From the NCBI GenBank assembly GCA_029983675.1, contig JASBYY010000031.1:1-38004 (forward strand): a stretch of 38,004 nucleotides of DNA, given 5' to 3'. The stretch's first letter is position 1. Every line of letters starts with the position of its first letter. This document shows positions 8,224-15,671 of this stretch, piece after piece. The position numbers and the translations under genes are program-made. This DNA is from Bacteroidales bacterium (lineage in GTDB: Bacteria > Bacteroidota > Bacteroidia > Bacteroidales > F082). The notes below the pieces were generated by a model that saw nothing but the letters and a program-made list of their open reading frames with translations, was not told the origin of the DNA and ran no database searches.

Positions 8224-8589
8224 ATGGACGAACAACAGGGTGGAAAATATTATTACAGCATAGGCGAAGTCGCCAAGATGTTCGGCGTGAACACGTCGAT
8301 GATCCGATATTGGGAGAATGAGTTCGATGTGCTCAGACCGCGTAAGAATAAGAAGGGAAACCGCATGTTCACCGAGCGCGATGTGCGCTATCTTCATATT
8401 ATCTACCATCTTACCAAGGTGAAAGGTTATACCTTGGCTGGTGCCAAAATGGCTTTGAAGAGTAAGTTTGACGACTATGAGGAACGCATCGTGCTGCTTG
8501 AGACTTTCGACAAGGTGCGCACTTTCCTACACGACCTTGACAATGAGCTGGCCGAGAAACAGAAAGCCCTGAAAGAACAAAGCAAATAG
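8224..8589 (+). CDS. MerR-family transcriptional regulator
   Basis: A 121-residue cytoplasmic DNA-binding protein. The MerR helix-turn-helix occupies about residues 10-75: YYSIGEVAKMFGV, then SMIRYWENEF, then RMFTERDVRYLHIIYHL. A short C-terminal helix rich in Glu and Lys probably forms the dimer coiled coil. No cysteines for metal binding and no effector domain are visible, so this is a compact MerR of unknown signal. It starts one base after the M23 peptidase stop, indicating translational coupling and possibly control of the same envelope process. Its stop lies within a small hairpin (8589-8603) that separates it from convergent hldD. Confidence 0.92.
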   Translation: MDEQQGGKYYYSIGEVAKMFGVNTSMIRYWENEFDVLRPRKNKKGNRMFTERDVRYLHIIYHLTKVKGYTLAGAKMALKSKFDDYEERIVLLETFDKVRTFLHDLDNELAEKQKALKEQSK

Positions 8590-8603
8590 GTATTAGAAAT
8601 ACC
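8589..8603. terminator. Small hairpin between convergent merR-type gene and hldD
   Basis: Perfect 6-bp stem GGTATT/AATACC (8589-8594 with 8598-8603) and a 3-base loop, overlapping the 3' ends of both convergent genes, whose stops are only 3 bases apart. It is short and lacks a T run, so termination here is uncertain. Confidence 0.3.
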
Positions 8604-9558
8604 GCTGTCCCACCAAATAGTTACGCACATAATCGGCCACCCCGTCCTCCAACGAGGTGAAAGGCTGTTCGTATCCGGCTTGGCGCAGTTTGGTCATGTC
8701 AGCTTCGGTGAAATATTGGTATTTCTCGCGAATATCCGACGGCGTGTCGATAAAGACGATGTCCGAATTCAAATTCAGGGATTTGAACGTGTTGTCGGCG
8801 AGGTCGAAAAATGACCGTGCCTTTCCTGTCCCTACATTATAAAGACCGCTTTCGGGCTGGTGCTGCATGAGCCAGAGGATGACTTGCGCCACATCTTTCA
8901 CATAGACGAAGTCGCGCAACTGCCAGCCGTCCTTGAAGTCGGGACGATGGGAGCGAAACAGCTTCACTTGCCCCGTTTCATTGATTTGACGGAATGCGTG
9001 AAGAATAACAGAGGCCATACGCCCTTTGTGGTATTCATTCGGGCCATACACGTTGAAAAACTTCAATCCGGCCCAGAACGGAGGACATGTTTCTTGTTTC
9101 AGAATCCATTTGTCGATTTCGTTTTTCGAACGTCCGTAAGCGTTCAAGGGTTGTAAATCGTTCACAATATCGTGGCGGTCGATGTAGCCGTGCTCTCCCG
9201 ATCCGTAAGTGGCTGCCGACGAAGCATATATCAAGGGAATGCGATAGGCGGTGCAAAGCTCCCAAATCGAAAAGGTGTAGTCAATGTTGAGGGCTTGAAA
9301 CACCTGATAGTCCGTTTCTGTCGTATCGGTGCGTGCGCCAAGGTGAATGACGCATTCTACTTCGTTATGGTGTTGCCCCATCCATTCCTGAAAAACAGTG
9401 CGCTCAATACGGGCCTTGCAACGGATGTGGTTGTGGTTGTCGGCTTTTTCTATCTTACTGAAATCGTCAACCAAAATGAGGTCGTTGCAACCAATGTTAT
9501 TCAAGGTCTTTGCCACCACACTGGCAATAAATCCTGCTGCTCCTGTTACAATAATCAT
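8593..9558 (-). CDS. hldD: ADP-L-glycero-D-manno-heptose 6-epimerase
   Basis: Converts ADP-D-glycero- to ADP-L-glycero-beta-D-manno-heptose, the last step in making the heptose donor for the lipopolysaccharide inner core. The 321-residue short-chain dehydrogenase fold has an N-terminal NADP-binding motif TGAAGFIA (residues 5-12), catalytic YGRSK (Tyr 141, Lys 145) and the family signatures FFNVYGPNEYHKGRMAS and DFVYVKDV. The second glycine position of the usual GGAGFIGS is altered to TGAAGFIAS, which still fits a Rossmann turn. It is the last gene of the PASTA-T9SS-RluD operon, 55 bases after the rluD stop. No other heptose or lipopolysaccharide genes are nearby. Confidence 0.93.
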   Translation of the reverse strand: MIIVTGAAGFIASVVAKTLNNIGCNDLILVDDFSKIEKADNHNHIRCKARIERTVFQEWMGQHHNEVECVIHLGARTDTTETDYQVFQALNIDYTFSIWELCTAYRIPLIYASSAATYGSGEHGYIDRHDIVNDLQPLNAYGRSKNEIDKWILKQETCPPFWAGLKFFNVYGPNEYHKGRMASVILHAFRQINETGQVKLFRSHRPDFKDGWQLRDFVYVKDVAQVILWLMQHQPESGLYNVGTGKARSFFDLADNTFKSLNLNSDIVFIDTPSDIREKYQYFTEADMTKLRQAGYEQPFTSLEDGVADYVRNYLVGQRYF

Positions 9559-9613
9559 GTGTTCTGTTTGAAGTGATGGTCTAAAAAAGTCTCAAAAACG
9601 GGCTGTCTCATCG

Positions 9614-10678
9614 TCATTCAGGAGACATCTCATTTCTGTTTTTCATATAGTTTCTCCACTTGTCCAAAACCAACGCCATGTCTTCGGCCAACTCGGAGGT
9701 GAATGTCATGGTTTCGCCCGTGGTTGGATGGATAAAGCCTAATTCTTTGGCGTGTAAGGCATGACGTGGCATGAGCTTGAAGCAATTTTCGATAAACTGC
9801 CTGTATTTCGTGAACGTGGTGCCTTTCAGGATGCTGTCGCCGCCATACATGGCATCGTTGAACAAGGGATGACCGATGTATTGCGAGTGAACCCTGATTT
9901 GGTGTGTGCGTCCGGTCTCTAAGCGGTACTCGTTCAGGGTGACATAGCCGAAACGTTCCAGCACCTTCCAGTGGGTCACCGCCTCTTTACCGTGGTCGCC
10001 ATCGGGATAAACGGCCATCTTGCGCCGGTCGTTGGCGCTTCGCCCGATGTGTCCTTCGATGGTGCCTTCTTCGCTGTCGAAATCGCCCCAGACCAAGGCC
10101 TGGTAGCGGCGGTGAATCGTATGGTTGAAGAATTGGCGTGCCAAAATAGCTTGTGCCGTCTCGTTTTTCGTCACAATCATCAGCCCCGTCGTGTCTTTGT
10201 CGATGCGATGCACCAGATAGCCGAAGCTGTTTTCAACTTGTTGACGGGTTTGAGCGAAGTGATAAGCCAATCCGTGCAAAAGCGTTCCTTCAAAGTTGCC
10301 GTGTCCGGGGTGTACCACCAATCCGGCCTGCTTGTTGATGATGATGATGTCATCGTCTTCGTAAACAATACGAAGCGGTATTTCCTGCGGATGTATCTCG
10401 ACTTCGCGTGGCGGATAGCTGAATACGATGGAAATCAAGTCGTTGGGCTTGACCTTGTAATTCTGCTTGACAACTTTCTCATTGACAAGAATATTGCCAG
10501 CCTTGGCTGCTTGCTGCACGCGGTTGCGCGAAATGTTTTCAATATGATTGGTCAGATAGGTGTCGATGCGCTCCGGTGTTTGCCCCTTGTCAACGGCAAT
10601 GCGGAAATGCTCGTACAGTTCGCCGTTTTCTTCTTCGGCATTTTCATTTTCAAGGATGTCGTTGTCGTCTCGGCTCAT
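9614..10678 (-). CDS. rluD: RluA/RluD-family pseudouridine synthase
   Basis: Isomerises uridines in structured RNA; the RluD subgroup modifies helix 69 of 23S rRNA. The 354-residue protein has an N-terminal S4 RNA-binding domain (about residues 34-90) and a catalytic domain with VHRIDKDTTGLMIV, where Asp 160 is the expected nucleophile. Further family motifs are NKQAGLVVHPGHGN and ETGRTHQIRVH. Its start codon overlaps the stop of the upstream T9SS cargo gene as ATGA (10675-10678), so its translation is likely coupled to it. An acidic N-terminal extension of about 20 residues precedes the S4 domain. Assignment to RluD rather than RluA or RluC rests on the S4 domain and general resemblance. Confidence 0.93.
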   Translation of the reverse strand: MSRDDNDILENENAEEENGELYEHFRIAVDKGQTPERIDTYLTNHIENISRNRVQQAAKAGNILVNEKVVKQNYKVKPNDLISIVFSYPPREVEIHPQEIPLRIVYEDDDIIIINKQAGLVVHPGHGNFEGTLLHGLAYHFAQTRQQVENSFGYLVHRIDKDTTGLMIVTKNETAQAILARQFFNHTIHRRYQALVWGDFDSEEGTIEGHIGRSANDRRKMAVYPDGDHGKEAVTHWKVLERFGYVTLNEYRLETGRTHQIRVHSQYIGHPLFNDAMYGGDSILKGTTFTKYRQFIENCFKLMPRHALHAKELGFIHPTTGETMTFTSELAEDMALVLDKWRNYMKNRNEMSPE

Positions 10679-12783
10679 TTGCTGACCATGAATTTTTTAG
10701 CGGAAATGTTTCCATCAGTGGTTGTGATACGGATGAAATACAATCCGTTGGTGAGTTCGGAAAGGGAAATCTCGTTTTGATAGGCCGAGTGCAGCAACAA
10801 GCGTCCGGTCAAGTCGAAAATATCGATAGAGGCCAATCGGTTGCTTCCTATTCCGCCAACGTGCAAGGTGCTGCTGGCAGGATTCGGAAACAACTGAACA
10901 GCACCAGTGTCAATGTCCTGGATCCCGATATAGTAGGACTTTCCGACTACGGGGCGGATGCAAAGCGATCCGGATAGCTGGCTTTGAAGCCATGATCCGT
11001 TGGAGTTGAAGAAGTTATAGTTGCTGTTGTCGGTCGATTTGTCGAAACCGATGTTGATGATCTCCGATCCTTGTTGTTCGATACCGACGTAAATCGTACC
11101 GCTGGCAATGACGGTTTGGCCTTGCAGCGGGTAATAGACATATTCGAAAAGGTGATCGCCCCATCTCACCCGCTGGTTGTTGAGGCGCGTGATTTCCTGA
11201 CCGGGATGGCCATTGTTGTCTTTCCAAATCACGATGTTGAAATAATCATCGTTGGCATCTCTCAAAGTGTGGTTGAACAGTAGCTGAACGCCTGCAATGG
11301 TGTCGGGCATGGTCAGGTCGAACCTGACGGCGAAGCAGCTGCCTGCCGGTTCAACGCCATAGCCTTGTTCGGGCGTGCCGTCATCGTAGGCGAAATAGTT
11401 GTAAAAGCCTTGGTGATACACCAACGAATCGGTCAAAGGCGGCGTGCTACTCGAATCGCTCACATAGTGGCGGATGAGATAGGATGTTGTGTCACGGTCG
11501 TAAAGAAGGGAGAAAGAGCTTCCCACAAAGGGGCAGGCCAAAGCCGCCTGTTCTCCGGAACAAGCCAAAAAACCAGCTTCTTGGTAGGGCAGTGCTTCAC
11601 ACGTGGCGTGACCGAATTCGTAGGATTGTCCGCCGCCCTCCTGATCCACACGGTAATAATAACTGACATTATGGAGCTGGTTGTCCAAATTGGCGATGTG
11701 GAGCTGGATTTGCTCGTTAATCGCCGTCGTGGGGTTGCTGCGGTAATGCTTGTATGGCATGGACTTGTAACGCTTCAAGAACGAAGGGGCTTGTCCCGAG
11801 AAAGTGACCATGGGATAGTTGCAGTCCTGTATCGAACGTCCGATATTGAGATAGACAAGATCGATGTTCCAATTGTCCTCGTTGCCGCGCCCGTTAGCCT
11901 GAGAGCTGTTGACGATGCTGGCGTAGTTGGAGAAGCGAACAAAGAAATTGGGCGAGAAATAGCGCAGGTTGGTGACGGGCAACATCACCTGACGGAAATA
12001 ATCACCGTCATTTTCATCCATAAACGATTGTAAGTCCTGTCCCGGAGTGCTCCAAACATGGTGCCAGGTGGTGTCGGTCACGGTGTAGAAAATGGAATCG
12101 CAGGGCATGGAGGTGACGGTGGAAGAACCGGCTGTCAAAGTGTCTCTGACGATGACGTAGAAAAAAGGAAGACAGTCGCCGAAAGCCCATACGGTGTCGC
12201 CGGGAAATAATGTGTCTGCCTGAATTTGTTGCAGGATTTCATCGGCGGAGTAGTTGACGTAGTCCAAGCCGAAAAAGGCCTCATGCTGTTCGGTAATGCC
12301 AAACTCCAACACGAGTGAGTCGCCGATTTCGGGAGCGTTGCCCAGGCCTTGTGGCTGGTAGTAAAAACTCAAATATACCGAATCGGCAGGCGTGATGGCT
12401 CTGGGTTCGGGCGCAAAGATGGAGTCGAGGCGGATGCGGACAGAAGTGAGGTGCTCGGCCAAAAACGGATTGCTGATGGCATAGTCATAAACGGCACCCG
12501 TTTCATCGAGAACATCAAGCGTAGCCGCATTGCGGTTGGGCGGGAGCAGTGGAAAACCATCGTTGACAAAAGCCCTTCGGTCGGACCATTTTGTCGAGTC
12601 GGGATAAACATGGGTTGTGCTGAAATCATCAAAAAATGGCAGGGTCTGCACTTGCTCGACAACCGTTCTGGTGTTTGAAGGACGGGATGGTAGCCTAAGC
12701 CCTGTAACAAACTCCTGAGCTGGGACAAGTTGAAAGCTGAGGCATAAGCCTAACAGCAGTATGAATTTAAAAGTCGTCTTCAT
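10675..12783 (-). CDS. Secreted protein with T9SS type A sorting domain
   Basis: A 702-residue exported protein. It has a signal peptide (hydrophobic stretch about residues 8-20, then VPAQ) and a C-terminal T9SS sorting domain of about 75 residues starting at QLFPNPASSTLHVGG and ending KKFMVSK. It should cross the outer membrane by the type IX system and be attached to the surface or released. The central part is Tyr-, Asp- and Ser-rich, typical of beta-sandwich surface proteins; I see no catalytic motif and cannot name the function. Its start overlaps the end of the PASTA gene by 17 bases and its stop overlaps the start of rluD by 4 bases, so it sits tightly coupled between a cell-wall-sensing gene and an rRNA modification gene. 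The N-terminal start gives a good signal peptide. Confidence 0.88.
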   Translation of the reverse strand: MKTTFKFILLLGLCLSFQLVPAQEFVTGLRLPSRPSNTRTVVEQVQTLPFFDDFSTTHVYPDSTKWSDRRAFVNDGFPLLPPNRNAATLDVLDETGAVYDYAISNPFLAEHLTSVRIRLDSIFAPEPRAITPADSVYLSFYYQPQGLGNAPEIGDSLVLEFGITEQHEAFFGLDYVNYSADEILQQIQADTLFPGDTVWAFGDCLPFFYVIVRDTLTAGSSTVTSMPCDSIFYTVTDTTWHHVWSTPGQDLQSFMDENDGDYFRQVMLPVTNLRYFSPNFFVRFSNYASIVNSSQANGRGNEDNWNIDLVYLNIGRSIQDCNYPMVTFSGQAPSFLKRYKSMPYKHYRSNPTTAINEQIQLHIANLDNQLHNVSYYYRVDQEGGGQSYEFGHATCEALPYQEAGFLACSGEQAALACPFVGSSFSLLYDRDTTSYLIRHYVSDSSSTPPLTDSLVYHQGFYNYFAYDDGTPEQGYGVEPAGSCFAVRFDLTMPDTIAGVQLLFNHTLRDANDDYFNIVIWKDNNGHPGQEITRLNNQRVRWGDHLFEYVYYPLQGQTVIASGTIYVGIEQQGSEIINIGFDKSTDNSNYNFFNSNGSWLQSQLSGSLCIRPVVGKSYYIGIQDIDTGAVQLFPNPASSTLHVGGIGSNRLASIDIFDLTGRLLLHSAYQNEISLSELTNGLYFIRITTTDGNISAKKFMVSK

Positions 12784-13678
12784 ATTCGTAGTCTGAGGTT
12801 TCTATTTCTTCATTTTCTATCGCCGGTATGGAATCGGTAACGACATCATTAGTGGTGTCGTATATGGCGTTTTCAATAGAGTCCTGAAGGAGTAATTTTG
12901 CTTTTTCTTTTTCAAAATCCAACTTTCGTTCGGAGCGGTACCACACACTGATGGCGGTGCCAGGAACAACATAACGGCTGCTGGGACCGGGTTGCATCTT
13001 TGTAACACGCATGTATTGGATGCTGTCTTGGTCGTCGAAGGTCTCGTTGCCGATGTTCAGCCCCGACAGGTTGAGCAACCGCTGCACATCAGAGGCGTAG
13101 CTGCCAATCAGATTCGGCACCTTTGCCTTTTTCTGGTCTGTTCCGATGCCGACTTCCAGCGTGATTTTATCGCCTTTTATCAGTTCGGCGCCCGGCTCGA
13201 TGACTTCGCCCTTGAAGAGCTGTTTGCAAATGGCGTTGCGGGCAAAGTAATCGACATAAACAAGTTCTTTCACCTGCAGTCCGCTCGATTCGAGCAGCAC
13301 CAAGGCCTGACGAAGCGATAGGTTGTTCAGATTGGGCATGGTGGTTTTTTCGGGGGTCTGCGCTACAATGATGCAATATACGTTTCGACCCATTTTTACC
13401 TTGGAACCGGGTAAGGGGTCTTGTTGTACAATGGCACCAGGAGTTTGGTGCTTGGGATAAACACTATCGATAAGAATGAAGTTGAAATCATTTGAGTATG
13501 AATTTATTACTTCATTCATGTTCTGCCCGATAAAGTCAGGCATGACAAAAACCTTGTCATGGCGAGTGTAACTACCTAACATTCTGAAAATTATCCAAAG
13601 AAAGATAAAGAATGACAGGATGACAATAGCCAGATGAATATAGAATTTCTTTTCCCTTAGAAACTGAAAACGTCCCAT
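12767..13678 (-). CDS. PASTA-domain membrane protein
   Basis: A 303-residue single-pass inner-membrane protein. It has a short cytoplasmic N-terminus, one transmembrane helix at about residues 12-32, then three PASTA repeats in the periplasm: from about 43 (VMPDFIGQNMNEVI), about 113 (TMPNLNNLSLRQAL) and about 185 (KVPNLIGSYASDVQ). The tail is acidic (EIETSDYEYEDDF). PASTA domains in other proteins bind peptidoglycan or muropeptides. No kinase or transpeptidase domain is present, so this is a stand-alone PASTA protein as found widely in Bacteroidota. It is the first gene of the operon leading to rluD and hldD and is divergent from ddl, which supports a cell-wall role. The -7 element at 13755-13748 is its likely promoter. 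Confidence 0.93.
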   Translation of the reverse strand: MGRFQFLREKKFYIHLAIVILSFFIFLWIIFRMLGSYTRHDKVFVMPDFIGQNMNEVINSYSNDFNFILIDSVYPKHQTPGAIVQQDPLPGSKVKMGRNVYCIIVAQTPEKTTMPNLNNLSLRQALVLLESSGLQVKELVYVDYFARNAICKQLFKGEVIEPGAELIKGDKITLEVGIGTDQKKAKVPNLIGSYASDVQRLLNLSGLNIGNETFDDQDSIQYMRVTKMQPGPSSRYVVPGTAISVWYRSERKLDFEKEKAKLLLQDSIENAIYDTTNDVVTDSIPAIENEEIETSDYEYEDDF

Positions 13679-13747
13679 TCTTTGTAATTTAGCCGCGTGA
13701 TTTGATAACTTGATTTCAATGCTTTTTATTGCATGGATTCAAAAGGA

Positions 13748-13788
13748 CAAAATTAGTTATTTTTGCAATTGAAAAACCAATAATTTTG
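13748..13788. promoter_or_regulatory. Divergent promoters for the PASTA operon and ddl
   Basis: The minus-strand -7 element TAATTTTG (13755-13748) lies 70 bases upstream of the PASTA gene start. On the plus strand two perfect matches occur, TATTTTTG (13758-13765) and TAATTTTG (13781-13788). The second is 35 bases before the ddl start and is the likelier one. The two first elements are nearly back to back, so the promoters probably compete or share a regulator. Confidence 0.6.
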
Positions 13789-13823
13789 CCGTTCTATTAA
13801 AAGATGGCTAACAAACACTGAAT

Positions 13824-14807
13824 ATGAAGAATGTTGCAATAGTCTGTGGCGGCGATTCCGGCGAGTTCGAGATTTCCGTCAAAAGCGCAGGGGTGGTCAA
13901 GAAGCACTTGAGCCCCGAGAAGTATCGTGCCTATGTCGTGGTGGTTTCGTCCCAAAAGGGCTGGTACTGCCTGCTGGACAATGGTTCCCGTGTCGATGTC
14001 GATAAAAACGATTTTTCCATCATTGTGGATGGACATAAAGTGGTGTTCGACGTGGCGTTTAATGCGGTGCACGGCGTGCCGGGCGAAAACGGACCGCTGT
14101 CGGGCTATCTCGAATTGTTAGGCGTTCCTTGCACGTCATCGGATCAGACGACTTGCGCGCTGACCTTCCATAAGGATTTTTGCAAACGTGTAGTGGCATC
14201 CTACGGGGTCAGGGTGTCGCCTTGGGTGCTTGTCAATGCACAAGAACGGTACGATGCCGAGGCCATCATCGCCCAGCTCGACTTGCCGCTCTTTGTGAAG
14301 CCTACTTGCAACGGTTCCAGCGTGGGTGTGTCTAAAGTGAAGACAAGACAAGAGTTTGAGCCGGCCATGACTGCCGCCAGAAACGCAGGCGGACAGGTGA
14401 TGTGCGAGAAGTTTGTGAAAGGACGTGAGTTTGGATGCGGCGCTATGCGTGCCAATGGTGTATTGACTGTATTTCCATTGACCGAAATTGTGAGCAAAAA
14501 CGAGTTTTTCGATTACGAAGCCAAATATACGGCAGGGAAGTCGGATGAAATCACCCCGGCACAACTTGACGATCGCATTGCCAATGAAATCAAGGAAAAG
14601 ACAGCTTTGTTGTATGATAAGTTAGAGTGTCGCGGTTTTGTGCGCATGGACTATATCGTGAGTGACGAAGGTGTGTTTTTCATCGAGGCCAATATCGTTC
14701 CCGGCATGTCGGAAGCCAGCATCATTCCCAAACAGGCGCAATGCATGGGTATCACTCTTGAACAACTCTTTGATACGGCCATTAGCGAGGCGCTGCGCAA
14801 ATATTGA
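13824..14807 (+). CDS. ddl: D-alanine--D-alanine ligase
   Basis: ATP-grasp enzyme joining two D-alanines for the peptidoglycan stem peptide in the cytoplasm. The 327 residues match the family. Visible features are the N-terminal IVCGGDSGEFEISVKSA, the segment HGVPGENGPLSGYLELLG, the ATP-grasp core KPTCNGSSVGVSKV, and the C-terminal metal-binding FVRMDYIV with FIEANIVPGMSEAS. The first glycine-rich loop has GGDSGE where many family members have GGxSxE, and the C-terminal EANIVPGM resembles the usual EVNTxPGM. The start at 13824 gives a standard N-terminus. It is divergent from the PASTA gene and is followed by its own strong terminator at 14823-14864. Confidence 0.96.
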   Translation: MKNVAIVCGGDSGEFEISVKSAGVVKKHLSPEKYRAYVVVVSSQKGWYCLLDNGSRVDVDKNDFSIIVDGHKVVFDVAFNAVHGVPGENGPLSGYLELLGVPCTSSDQTTCALTFHKDFCKRVVASYGVRVSPWVLVNAQERYDAEAIIAQLDLPLFVKPTCNGSSVGVSKVKTRQEFEPAMTAARNAGGQVMCEKFVKGREFGCGAMRANGVLTVFPLTEIVSKNEFFDYEAKYTAGKSDEITPAQLDDRIANEIKEKTALLYDKLECRGFVRMDYIVSDEGVFFIEANIVPGMSEASIIPKQAQCMGITLEQLFDTAISEALRKY

Positions 14808-14822
14808 TGATGGTCGGATGGG

Positions 14823-14864
14823 GCGGTGCTTGCTGCACATGATAGTGGCAAGCACCGCTTTTTT
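14823..14864 (+). terminator. Intrinsic terminator of ddl
   Basis: Perfect 11-bp stem GCGGTGCTTGC (14823-14833) with GCAAGCACCGC (14848-14858), loop of 14 bases, followed directly by six T (14859-14864), 15 bases after the ddl stop. It is a classical rho-independent terminator. Confidence 0.88.
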
Positions 14865-14971
14865 CGTTGTCGGACACTTGCTTATCGTATTACAGTTGCA
14901 TAAAAAAACCAGCACGACGGCACTAAAACCGTCAAGCCGGAATGTTTTTTTGACCCGAAAACGGGGACAAA

Positions 14972-15535
14972 TCAAACCGTAAGAATGTCTTTTGACTTCA
15001 GTTCTGTCAGCTCATCAATCTTCTTGATGTACTTGTCGGTAAGTTTCTGAATCTCTTCCTGAAGCAGTTTTGACTCGTCTTCCGAGATGGTGTCTTTCTC
15101 TAATTTCTTTGCCTCGTCGTTGGCGTTGCGACGGATGTTGCGCACGCCTACCTTGGCTTCTTCAGCAGCGTTCTTTGTGCGTTTCACCAGGTCGCGACGG
15201 CGTTCTTCGGTCAACGGAGGTACCGCCACGCGGAGAAGCTCGCCATTGTTGATGGGGTTGAAGCCCAGATTCGCATTGAGGATGGCCTTGGCGATACTGC
15301 CAATGGAGTTTTTGTCGAAAGGCTGAACAACGATAAGGCGGGCGTCGGGGCAGCTTATGTTGGCTGTTTGTTCAATAGGCACGGTGGTTCCGTAATATTC
15401 CACCATAACACCGTTCAGCATGGCGGGACTGGCTTTTCCTGCCCGTATGCCTTGAAATTCCACTTCAAGGTGACGGATGGTGTTCCCCATGCTTTCGGTG
15501 GCCTCGTCAAGAACAAATTGAGAATTTTCTGTCAT
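14972..15535 (-). CDS. frr: Ribosome recycling factor
   Basis: Splits post-termination ribosomes together with EF-G. The 187 residues match the family. Signatures are GIRAGKASPAMLNGVMVEYYG, the SIGSIAKAILNANLG segment, then PPLTEERRRDLVKRTKNAAEEAKV and IRNIRR-type VGVRNIRRNA; the C-terminus is helical and charged. It is the downstream partner of pyrH in many bacteria, but here a glycosyltransferase gene lies between them. A perfect -7 element (TACCTTTG, 15562-15555) 20 bases upstream suggests its own promoter with a very short leader. The 14865-14971 gap before ddl's terminator shows only a weak hairpin and a T run on the minus strand. Confidence 0.97.
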   Translation of the reverse strand: MTENSQFVLDEATESMGNTIRHLEVEFQGIRAGKASPAMLNGVMVEYYGTTVPIEQTANISCPDARLIVVQPFDKNSIGSIAKAILNANLGFNPINNGELLRVAVPPLTEERRRDLVKRTKNAAEEAKVGVRNIRRNANDEAKKLEKDTISEDESKLLQEEIQKLTDKYIKKIDELTELKSKDILTV

Positions 15536-15554
15536 AGTTTTATCTTTTGGGCAA

Positions 15555-15562
15555 CAAAGGTA
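15555..15562 (-). promoter_or_regulatory. -7 promoter element for frr
   Basis: Reads TACCTTTG on the minus strand, a perfect TAnnTTTG, 20 bases upstream of the frr start. The same eight bases stand upstream of pyrH and secA. No clear -33 element is seen. Confidence 0.55.
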
Positions 15563-15671
15563 AGATAAATTTCTGTTTTCACGACTTTCACCCGAGAAAA
15601 AAAACTTGCGCTTGGTTCAAAATCCGATAGGCGCATCATGCAGTCCGCAAAAAAACACGTGATGTAGAATC

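Noticed and set aside
13678..13824. Riboswitch upstream of ddl or the PASTA gene
   Set aside because: The gap is only 145 bases, A/T-rich, and fully used by the divergent promoters, with no structured element.
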